A DNA stretch of 5,121 bases from Actinomycetota bacterium. Its GTDB lineage: Bacteria > Actinomycetota > Humimicrobiia > Humimicrobiales > Humimicrobiaceae. The stretch is from NCBI GenBank assembly GCA_016870675.1, contig VGAU01000143.1, positions 1 through 5,121 on the forward strand. The letters are read 5' to 3'. Below are positions 1 to 5,121 of the stretch, piece by piece. The translations under genes were made by a program, and so were the position numbers. Each line of letters starts with the position of its first letter. Position 1 is the first letter of the stretch. The notes below the pieces were generated by a model. That model made no database searches. It was not told the origin of the DNA and saw only the letters and a list, made by a program, of their open reading frames with translations.

Positions 1-1213
1 AGCAGAAACCGGTATTTTAAAAGAAGAGGAGACAATAGAAGATGCAGACCAGAAAACCGGGGAAGGTTATGAATCAGAGAAAGTCGAGATTGTCATTGAT
101 GAAGATAAGAATCTATCTGATGGAGATAAACTGTTTCAAACTATTTGTCTTAAAGCAATTGATGATTATCCAAAGTGGACAATTGATAGCGGGAGTGTGG
201 TAGTATGGAATGGCTTGGAAAAAGAAGATAATGTTTTATCCATCCGCAGGTCACCAGACAGCCAATCAGTTGTCATACAGTCTCCTGCAGGGAAAATAGT
301 TGATCTTGTGGTTCTTGATTTTATAGATGCGAGTACAGTTGGGTATGCAGTGATTACCAAAAATGGCAAAGGAACTGTTGGACTCATGAAGTTTGAACAT
401 GGGCTGAGTAAACCTGATTATTCTATAATCTACGAGAAAGAACTGCTGGCATCAATTAGAGATATATCGTTTATAAACAGAGATGAGTTTTTAATTTTAT
501 ATGTATTAGAAAATCAAACAGAAAATAAAAATGCTGTTGTAAGCTATATAAATACTAGAAATAAAGAAGAAAAAGTTTTACTGAAATTTAATATAATACC
601 GGACGGCGAAGAAGATAAGACTTACGATGTTCAAAAAGTATCGGTTTCACCGGAAGGAACATATGTATATACAGTCTATAATTCTACTTCAGAAAAACAG
701 GGAGCGCTGGCAATCTTTGATCTTTCAAGTAGGAAGCTGATAGGTGTAATAAGTCAGGTTTCAAGCGCAGTGTGGATTGGAAATACACATATACTCTATT
801 CTTCATTAGCTAGAGGTGGAGAGGTTTTTATTTATAATGTAGAAAGCAAGAAAAGCTATAAAATGACCAGAATTAACAGGTATGCAGTAGATCTGGCATT
901 CTGTCCTAAATCAGGTGGGGTAATTGTTTATAATACAGATCCTTTCTCTAACGAAGCCATAGGATATGCTGTGAGCTGTAAGGATTGGAAGGAACTGGAC
1001 CAGGCAGTAAACTGTATTTTTGAGGCTGTAGCGGATGAAGATACCGTAATTTTTTCTAAATATAATGATGATAAAAGTGGTGAATCTTCTGATCTTATAG
1101 TTAAAGAAGGAGGGTACCGTAGATTAAAGTCAAAATGGGAACTTCACCTTTCTGATGAATTTTCTACTAACTATCAAAATGCTGTTCTGGCTACAGTATG
1201 GAGTAGATACTAG
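1..1213 (+). CDS. Beta-propeller-like protein of unknown function, 5'-truncated by the window edge
   Basis: The frame is open from base 2 to the TAG at 1211-1213, giving 403 visible residues. There is no ATG in frame before a GTG at 197, and the coding character continues upstream of that GTG (for example DDYPKWTIDSGS), so the true start lies off the left edge. Visible residues 1-45 are rich in Glu and Asp and look like a flexible acidic linker. The rest is beta-strand-rich with loosely spaced propeller-like motifs: SPDSQSVVI (about residues 84-92), SPEGTYVYTV (about 216-225) and FCPKSGGVIV (about 300-309). Each resembles the S-P-D-G-x-x-I/V-A/V turn of TolB/WD40-type blades, but they are far more degenerate than those of the neighbouring minus-strand gene. 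No catalytic motif or membrane segment is visible; a signal or anchor could lie in the missing N-terminus. A binding or scaffold role is typical of such folds, but the ligand cannot be inferred. The gene is convergent with the next one. Confidence 0.85.
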   Translation, partial: AETGILKEEETIEDADQKTGEGYESEKVEIVIDEDKNLSDGDKLFQTICLKAIDDYPKWTIDSGSVVVWNGLEKEDNVLSIRRSPDSQSVVIQSPAGKIVDLVVLDFIDASTVGYAVITKNGKGTVGLMKFEHGLSKPDYSIIYEKELLASIRDISFINRDEFLILYVLENQTENKNAVVSYINTRNKEEKVLLKFNIIPDGEEDKTYDVQKVSVSPEGTYVYTVYNSTSEKQGALAIFDLSSRKLIGVISQVSSAVWIGNTHILYSSLARGGEVFIYNVESKKSYKMTRINRYAVDLAFCPKSGGVIVYNTDPFSNEAIGYAVSCKDWKELDQAVNCIFEAVADEDTVIFSKYNDDKSGESSDLIVKEGGYRRLKSKWELHLSDEFSTNYQNAVLATVWSRY

Positions 1214-1223
1214 ATATCGCCAT

Positions 1224-1260
1224 TTCAGGTTTTTTGTTGAGTTCAAAATACAACCCTGAA
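1224..1260. terminator. Weak bulged inverted repeat in the convergent gap, possible terminator
   Basis: The 79 bases between the two convergent stop codons contain TTCAGG (1224-1229) pairing with CCTGAA (1255-1260), and inside it GTTG (1236-1239) pairing with CAAC (1251-1254), around an 11-base loop. A run of six T (1230-1235) sits in the 5' side as a bulge, not after the stem, so this is not a canonical intrinsic terminator. In an archaeon the T6 run, about 17 bases after the first gene's stop, could itself act as a U-tract terminator on the plus strand. No comparable T-run follows the minus-strand gene. This is inference from position and base pairing only. Confidence 0.3.
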
Positions 1261-1292
1261 TCTAAACAAACTATTGTTAAAATTAATAAATA

Positions 1293-3113
1293 TCACAATG
1301 GCGGCTTATTTATGGTCTTACTTTTTCTTTTAGAAATAATCAGGTAAGCAATTAATCCAATAATCAGAACAGAAAAAACCGAGCTAAAAATTACTGTTAG
1401 AAGTAATGAAGATTGTTTTTCCGATTTACCAACTTGCGGTTCTTCGGTTACATTATTATTTAATATGAAAGTTTCTTTTTCTGGTTTCGGTTCTATTATC
1501 TCAATACATTCTATTTCTATAGCGTTATCAACTATAGTTTCAAAAAAGTAAACAGAACCGGAAGTGCCTGCTGCGATATATTTACCGTCGGCGGAGATAT
1601 CAATTTCTCCTGCAAATTCATTTAAATCAAATTCAGCGTTTTGAGAAGGGTTGTTCCTTTCAAAAATATGCACTTTATTGTCCGTCCCGCCAACTGCAAT
1701 ATAGCTGCCGTCATCAGCAATATCCAGCGCTCCCAGACTAACATTTTTTATATTCCAGGAATTAACCGGCTGATTTGAGTCCTTTGAAAAGATATAGACA
1801 TTGCCCCCAAACATAGTAGCTGCGCCAATATACATGCTGTCAGGTGTAAATCCTAAGGCGCGCACGGAAGCATTATCCGGTGTGGTGAATTTCCAAACAG
1901 GTTCTTTTGAGTCTATGGAAAATAAAAATACTGCACCATCGCTTGATTCTGAGCCAAAGACAGCAAAAGAGCCATCAGCAGAAATTATAGATTCGTCAAC
2001 AGGAGAATCTCTGGTTAACATTTCAGAACGCACTAAAGGCTCATTTGAATCTCTGGAGAAAATATAAGCACGGCGATCAGGACAGCCAGTAGCGGTAGCA
2101 ATATATGATCCATCATCTGAAAGTGATACATCATGAAAGTTTCCTATAGTTTGATATTTCCAGAGAGGTTCTTTTGAACCAGCTTTCCATAAAATTAACA
2201 CATCATACGCCTGGCTTTGTCCTTCTTGCGAGATACTGGATTCTCCTCCGCCGGCCATGGCAGAAGCCATATATTCTCCATCAGAGGATGATATGGCTAC
2301 ATTATAAGCTCCTCCTGTAACCTGACCTTCTGCAGAATATTCCCATACCGGATTATTGGAATCTTTATTAAATAATAATGCCTGGCTGCCAATGGCTGCA
2401 AAGATCTTCTCACCGTCAGCAGAGATATCAATTCCGCCTTTTACATCACCCCCGATTTCTAAACCTGTAGATGCTTCATAAATCCATAGAGGATCAGATC
2501 CGTTGGTATCAAAAAGATAAATATGATAAGAACTTTGAGCGGCCAGATATTTTCCGTCATCTGAAAGAGATACCCCGCCAATCCATTCTTTACCTGTTTG
2601 ATATCGCCAGATGACCTCACTTTTTTCTTTACTAATTAGAACTATTTCGTTTTTACTAAAATCACTGGAAAATAATACAGGTCCATTAGCCGGTGAGTCA
2701 ATTATTGAGTTACGGGCTTTACCTATTCCGTTGGAGGCTTCAAAATAATAAAAATTTGCCCCGATTTTATTTGGGACAAATTTATAAATATATTTAACTC
2801 CCTGTTTATATTTATTATCAGCAGGATTTTCTTTTTCCATATCAATCATTTCACCATTAAAATATATTTTTACATATTCCGGAGCACGGCCTTTTTCGTC
2901 TTTATAGATGACTGAATAAGTGTAGCGCATACAAACCGGCCCCCAAAAAGGGTAGACTTTTCCATTGTCAAGAATTGGAGCATCTTTTGTTTCTTCAGGT
3001 GTTAATTGGGGAATTTGAATAATTTCACCAGTATCAATTTTAGTTTCTGCTAAACTCAAAATTGTTAGCAGCAGGATACATAAAATAAAGAAAATAGTTA
3101 TAATTTTTCTCAT
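1293..3113 (-). CDS. Secreted, membrane-anchored Ig-like plus eight-bladed beta-propeller surface protein
   Basis: A complete 606-residue gene. The ATG at 3113 is fixed by an in-frame TAA nine bases upstream and by the signal peptide that follows it. Residues 1-22 are a signal peptide (MRK, then a hydrophobic core, likely cleaved near SLA-ET). Residues about 45-135 resemble an Ig-like domain common in cell-surface proteins (G-K-V-x-P, Y-x-Y-x-V-x-Y-x-D, V-K-I-Y-F-N-G, ending near FEASNG). Residues about 145-526 hold eight copies of a turn like SxDGxYIAxG, near residues 183, 229, 275, 331, 377, 422, 464 and 506, alternating with strands such as YIFSKDSNQPV and EPLWKYQT. This is a WD40/PQQ-like propeller of about eight blades. 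Residues about 569-593 form one membrane helix followed by KRKSK, a stop-transfer anchor that leaves the propeller outside the cell. No catalytic residues are recognisable. Adhesion, ligand binding or envelope scaffolding is plausible but unproven. It is divergent from the ATPase gene. Confidence 0.92.
   Translation of the reverse strand: MRKIITIFFILCILLLTILSLAETKIDTGEIIQIPQLTPEETKDAPILDNGKVYPFWGPVCMRYTYSVIYKDEKGRAPEYVKIYFNGEMIDMEKENPADNKYKQGVKYIYKFVPNKIGANFYYFEASNGIGKARNSIIDSPANGPVLFSSDFSKNEIVLISKEKSEVIWRYQTGKEWIGGVSLSDDGKYLAAQSSYHIYLFDTNGSDPLWIYEASTGLEIGGDVKGGIDISADGEKIFAAIGSQALLFNKDSNNPVWEYSAEGQVTGGAYNVAISSSDGEYMASAMAGGGESSISQEGQSQAYDVLILWKAGSKEPLWKYQTIGNFHDVSLSDDGSYIATATGCPDRRAYIFSRDSNEPLVRSEMLTRDSPVDESIISADGSFAVFGSESSDGAVFLFSIDSKEPVWKFTTPDNASVRALGFTPDSMYIGAATMFGGNVYIFSKDSNQPVNSWNIKNVSLGALDIADDGSYIAVGGTDNKVHIFERNNPSQNAEFDLNEFAGEIDISADGKYIAAGTSGSVYFFETIVDNAIEIECIEIIEPKPEKETFILNNNVTEEPQVGKSEKQSSLLLTVIFSSVFSVLIIGLIAYLIISKRKSKTINKPPL
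1536..2681 (-). repeat. Propeller-blade repeat region within the surface protein gene
   Basis: This stretch encodes the eight blades, with one motif every 42-47 residues except between the third and fourth. That interval is about 55 residues because of a Gly/Ser/Gln-rich insertion (near residues 287-303, GGGESSISQEGQSQ). Some similarity survives at the DNA level: the 12-mer AGGTTCTTTTGA occurs at both 1899-1910 and 2166-2177, within longer similar stretches that both begin TTTCCA. These encode the equivalent strands EPVWKF and EPLWKY. Most other blades match only at the protein level, so this is an old, diverged duplication series and not a fresh tandem repeat. Confidence 0.75.
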
Positions 3114-3130
3114 ATTATAATTTTAGACCA

Positions 3131-3143
3131 AAAAATATAATTT
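3131..3143 (-). promoter_or_regulatory. TATA-like box of the surface protein gene
   Basis: Read on the minus strand, this is AAATTATATTTTT, with its centre about 24 bases before the ATG. That distance fits an archaeal TATA box driving a leaderless or nearly leaderless transcript. No GGAGG-like ribosome binding site lies between it and the start; the last bases before ATG are purely A/T. A bacterial -10 reading (TATAAT) directly abuts the ATG and would leave no room for a leader. In sequence this AT-rich, a TATA-like match alone is weak evidence. Confidence 0.4.
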
Positions 3144-3197
3144 GAACAGAAAATCAACCGGCAGGTAAAATAACAGAGTCAGTCTTAGACTTGAAAG

Positions 3198-3296
3198 ATT
3201 TTTTATTGTATTTTTTTATTTTAGTTTTTTATAAAAATTTTTATTTGAAAGGATATGCCAATTTTTTATTTTATTAAATTATTTTTATACAGAGAG
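3198..3296. other. T-rich tract with a 14-bp palindrome in the divergent intergenic region
   Basis: The plus strand here has repeated runs of four to seven T (for example at 3199-3204, 3211-3217, 3225-3230 and 3261-3266) and almost no C. It contains the perfect palindrome ATAAAAATTTTTAT (3231-3244). No gene ends just before it on the plus strand, so there is no transcript it obviously terminates. It could insulate the two divergent promoters, give intrinsic DNA curvature, or simply be unconstrained AT-rich spacer. No convincing small gene was found in it. Confidence 0.5.
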
Positions 3297-3325
3297 TTTT
3301 ATGCCAACAAACGATATCAGTCTTG

Positions 3326-3355
3326 CATAATAGTATCATCAATGATACTATTATG
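3326..3355. promoter_or_regulatory. Perfect 14-bp inverted repeat, candidate operator upstream of the ATPase gene
   Basis: CATAATAGTATCAT (3326-3339) and its exact reverse complement ATGATACTATTATG (3342-3355) are separated by two bases (CA). All 14 pairs match. The site ends about 38 bases before the ATPase start and directly abuts the TATA-like element, where a dimeric regulator would affect transcription. If the host is bacterial, TTGCAT (3323-3328) and TACTAT (3346-3351), 17 bases apart, would make a modest sigma-70-like promoter lying across this repeat. The two-base spacer makes a stable RNA hairpin less likely than a protein-binding site, though a cruciform or RNA structure is possible. 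The bound factor is unknown. Confidence 0.6.
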
Positions 3356-3373
3356 GATATAAATTGGTATCAT
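3355..3373 (+). promoter_or_regulatory. TATA-like box and third GTATCAT half-site before the ATPase
   Basis: GGATATAAAT (3355-3364) has its TATA core centred about 33 bases before the ATG at 3393, so an archaeal transcript would start only about 6-8 bases before the gene. GTATCAT (3367-3373) repeats the core of both palindrome arms, and the shared stretch extends to GTATCATT when compared with the second arm. Lying just after the TATA-like element, it would be placed to block initiation if a regulator bound it. No Shine-Dalgarno sequence precedes the ATG. Confidence 0.4.
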
Positions 3374-3392
3374 TACAAATTAAACTAATATC

Positions 3393-4721
3393 ATGGATAA
3401 AGAATTGTTAAAACAAATAATAATAGAATGGCAGGAGTTTTCATTTCCAAATTTAATAGAGAGAGACTATAGGATACCTTTAGACTCAATGAAAATAATA
3501 ACAATAACAGGTCCTCGCCGTAGCGGGAAAACATCGCTAATTTTTCTACTGATACAACGGTTATTAAAAAAAGGTATCAAAAAGGAACAAATTCTTTTTA
3601 TTAATTTTGATGATCCAAGATTAATGCCATTTGATGCCCCTGGAATAGAAAATATAATGAATGGCTACAGGGAATTGTATCCTGAAAACTTGAATAAAAT
3701 TAATTTCATTTTTTTTGATGAAATTCAAAGTGTCAGGGACTGGGAAATTGCAGTTAGAAGATTATATGACACTAAAAAATTCAGAATATTCTTAACCGGT
3801 TCATCATCAAAAATGCTAAGTAGAGAAATTGCTACTAACCTTAGGGGTAGAGCTGTAAATTTTGAAATTCTGCCTTTCTCCTTTAAAGAAACATTAAAAG
3901 CAAAGGGAGTCAAACCCGATAAAAATATAGCATATTCTCAAAAAAGATTTGAAATAATAAATATCTTGAACTCCTATTTTGAATTAGGAGGATTCCCCGA
4001 AATAATTCTAGAAAAGAACAATGAGCTAAAAATCCGTATTCTTAAAGAATATATTGAAACAACTTTTTTCAGAGATTTAGTCGAGAGATATAATATAAAA
4101 AATCAGAGTTTAATGAGAGAATTAATCAGGTACCTCGTAACGAATATTTCTTCAGATTTCACTTTAAATGCGTTCTTCAAATGGATAAAGCAAACATATC
4201 CAATAACAAAAAGAACTCTTATTAATTATGTTAATTATCTGGAAGATATAAATCTTTTCTTATTCATAAGAAAATATTCAGTTTCTTTAAAACAGCAGGT
4301 TATTGCTCCAAGAAAAACTTATATTGTAGACAATGGTTTCAGGAATGCTTATGGTTTTAAATTCAGTGATGATAAGGGTAAAGTTCTAGAAAATACAGTT
4401 TTTCTGGAATTAAAACAGAAACTGATTAAAAATCCACTAATGGAATTATATTACTGGAAGGGCTATAAAAAACATGTGGTTGATTTTGTTGTAAAAAATG
4501 GAAAAGATATAGAGTGTCTTATACAGGCATGTTCCGATTTAAGTGATTTTAAAACAAAAGAAAGAGAAATCAGAGCACTAGTAGAAGCTTCACGGGAGTT
4601 AAATTGTGATAAACTGTTTATAATTACACTTGATTATAATGGTGAAGAGAAAATCAATAGCCAAAAAATAATTTATAAGGCTGTCTGGGGATGGCTTATT
4701 GAAAATGCTGTTAAATTTTAA
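3393..4721 (+). CDS. ATP-binding protein, AAA_14 ATPase with C-terminal DUF4143 domain
   Basis: A complete 442-residue gene, a usual length for this family. An in-frame TAA 12 bases upstream and no other Met before residue 33 fix the ATG at 3393. The N-terminal ATPase has Walker A GPRRSGKTS (residues 40-48), Walker B FIFFDE (105-110), a sensor-like FLTGSSS (133-139) and a conserved basic LRGR (150-153). Residues about 190-300 are the helical, winged-helix-like middle. The C-terminal DUF4143 domain (about 300-440) has YIVDNGFRNA (310-319), LENTVFLEL (332-340) and VVDFVV (362-367). This domain is related to PD-(D/E)XK nucleases, but where active members have E-x-K this protein reads IQAC (377-380), so cleavage activity is doubtful. 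The family is common in archaea and many bacteria, often in multiple genomic copies, and its cellular role is poorly defined. The protein is cytoplasmic, with no signal peptide. It is a lone transcription unit behind an operator-like palindrome. Confidence 0.95.
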   Translation: MDKELLKQIIIEWQEFSFPNLIERDYRIPLDSMKIITITGPRRSGKTSLIFLLIQRLLKKGIKKEQILFINFDDPRLMPFDAPGIENIMNGYRELYPENLNKINFIFFDEIQSVRDWEIAVRRLYDTKKFRIFLTGSSSKMLSREIATNLRGRAVNFEILPFSFKETLKAKGVKPDKNIAYSQKRFEIINILNSYFELGGFPEIILEKNNELKIRILKEYIETTFFRDLVERYNIKNQSLMRELIRYLVTNISSDFTLNAFFKWIKQTYPITKRTLINYVNYLEDINLFLFIRKYSVSLKQQVIAPRKTYIVDNGFRNAYGFKFSDDKGKVLENTVFLELKQKLIKNPLMELYYWKGYKKHVVDFVVKNGKDIECLIQACSDLSDFKTKEREIRALVEASRELNCDKLFIITLDYNGEEKINSQKIIYKAVWGWLIENAVKF

Positions 4722-4763
4722 ATTAACACGATACTTAAAGAACTATCTGCACAGAGATTTGCC
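4722..4763. other. Short convergent gap without a recognisable terminator
   Basis: These 42 bases separate the stop codons of the ATPase and the right-hand gene. No stem-loop and no T-run longer than three is visible on either strand. GATACT at 4730-4735 matches six bases of the ATPase upstream palindrome, which may be chance. Confidence 0.5.
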
Positions 4764-5121
4764 CTATCTTTTGTTTAGAAAGTCTATAAGAGAGTTTGCG
4801 GCTTCTTCATAATATAATAGATTTCTCTTAAATCTAACAGATATGCCTAATTTATCAGTTATAGGTTTTAAAACATTAATAAAATCTTTTTTATCTACAA
4901 TTAAAATTTCCGGAATTTTATTCAGCTTGTCAATCAAAACAAGTATTTCTTCGGGTAATAAAAGATAATTTTTCCTTAAGCTTGAGAGGCTATGTCCTAA
5001 AATTTCTCCGGTTAAGCCATCAACACATAAAAACACAAGAGGCATATAAGGTCTTGACTTCTTATCATTAATACATAAAGGAAAAAAATCACAACCTACT
5101 TCCCAAGCCCCTTCTTTTTGT
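4764..5121 (-). CDS. C-terminal part of a DUF6930-like protein, truncated by the window edge
   Basis: The minus-strand frame is open from the right edge to the TAG at 4764-4766, giving 118 visible residues. An internal ATG at 5045 is not the start: upstream residues in the same frame (WEVGCDFFPLCINDKKSRPY) are clearly coding, so the N-terminus lies beyond base 5121. The visible pattern is W-E-V-G, then R-P-Y-x-P-L-V-F-L-C-V-D-x-x-T-G-E-I-L-G, then alternating helices and strands (PEILIVDKKDFINVLKPITDKLGISV) and a final helix EEAANSLIDFLNKR. From memory this resembles the DUF6930 domain, often found in proteins that carry other small domains at their N-terminus or a SEC-C zinc motif. The function of that family is unknown. 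No membrane segment is seen. It is convergent with the ATPase gene. I am confident that it is coding and only moderately confident of the family. Confidence 0.75.
   Translation of the reverse strand, partial: QKEGAWEVGCDFFPLCINDKKSRPYMPLVFLCVDGLTGEILGHSLSSLRKNYLLLPEEILVLIDKLNKIPEILIVDKKDFINVLKPITDKLGISVRFKRNLLYYEEAANSLIDFLNKR

Noticed and set aside
197..1213. GTG at 197 as the start of the left-hand gene.
   Set aside because: The same frame stays open with coding character to the left edge, there is no ribosome binding site before the GTG, and starting there would cut into what looks like the first propeller strand.
1218..1303. CGCCAT at 1218-1223 and ATGGCG at 1298-1303 as an outer stem around the convergent gap.
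   Set aside because: Only six pairs are separated by 74 bases, and the right arm lies inside the coding end of the minus-strand gene, so a chance match is likely.
1801..2067. An 88-codon open frame on the plus strand, opposite the propeller gene.
   Set aside because: It is an antisense shadow of the repeat-coding region. It lacks a ribosome binding site and resembles no known family.
3301..3330. A nine-residue mini-frame (MPTNDISLA) ending inside the first palindrome arm, reminiscent of a leader peptide attenuator.
   Set aside because: There is no ribosome binding site, no run of regulatory codons, and no terminator hairpin with a T-run follows. Chance is the simpler explanation.
3255..3362. 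A 35-codon plus-strand open frame beginning ATGCCA, preceded by GAAAGGAT.
   Set aside because: The purine run sits only about two bases from the ATG. The predicted peptide is a low-information mix of F, I, L and Y from T-rich spacer, and the frame runs straight through the palindrome.
3393..4721. The ATPase as part of a defence or toxin-antitoxin system with its neighbours.
   Set aside because: Both neighbours are on the opposite strand and neither resembles a known defence, toxin or antitoxin component.

Overview
The window is AT-rich and carries four protein genes, two of them cut by the window edges. They alternate in direction (+, -, +, -), so no two neighbours can share an operon. No rRNA, tRNA, CRISPR array, insertion sequence or att-like site was seen. 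The two visible starts (3113 on the minus strand, 3393 on the plus strand) have no Shine-Dalgarno sequence. Both have a TATA-like box about 24-33 bases upstream, a layout typical of leaderless archaeal transcripts. The minus-strand gene also has a signal peptide, an Ig-like domain, a beta-propeller and one C-terminal membrane anchor, an arrangement I associate with archaeal surface proteins (an impression from family knowledge). An archaeon is therefore mildly favoured, but an AT-rich bacterium is not excluded.

Layout. Bases 1-1213 hold the 3' part of a plus-strand gene whose start lies off the left edge: an acidic linker followed by a degenerate TolB/WD40-like beta-propeller. A 79-base convergent gap with a weak bulged hairpin follows. 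Bases 1293-3113 (minus) encode a complete 606-residue surface protein: signal peptide, Ig-like domain, about eight propeller blades, transmembrane anchor and basic tail. A 279-base divergent intergenic region (3114-3392) holds two oppositely directed candidate promoters, a long T-rich tract and a perfect 14-bp inverted repeat. A third copy of the repeat's GTATCAT core lies nearer the downstream gene. Bases 3393-4721 (plus) encode a complete 442-residue AAA_14/DUF4143 ATPase. Bases 4764-5121 (minus) encode the C-terminal part of a protein that resembles the DUF6930 domain and runs off the right edge.

The genes do not form a recognisable pathway. The two propeller proteins meet tail to tail and look independent in sequence. 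The ATPase looks like a self-contained unit with its own operator-like promoter. The most notable points are the palindrome plus extra half-site in front of the ATPase, and the ATPase's C-terminal domain, in which the expected nuclease Glu and Lys appear to be Gln and Cys. I did not find convincing evidence of a new multi-gene system.
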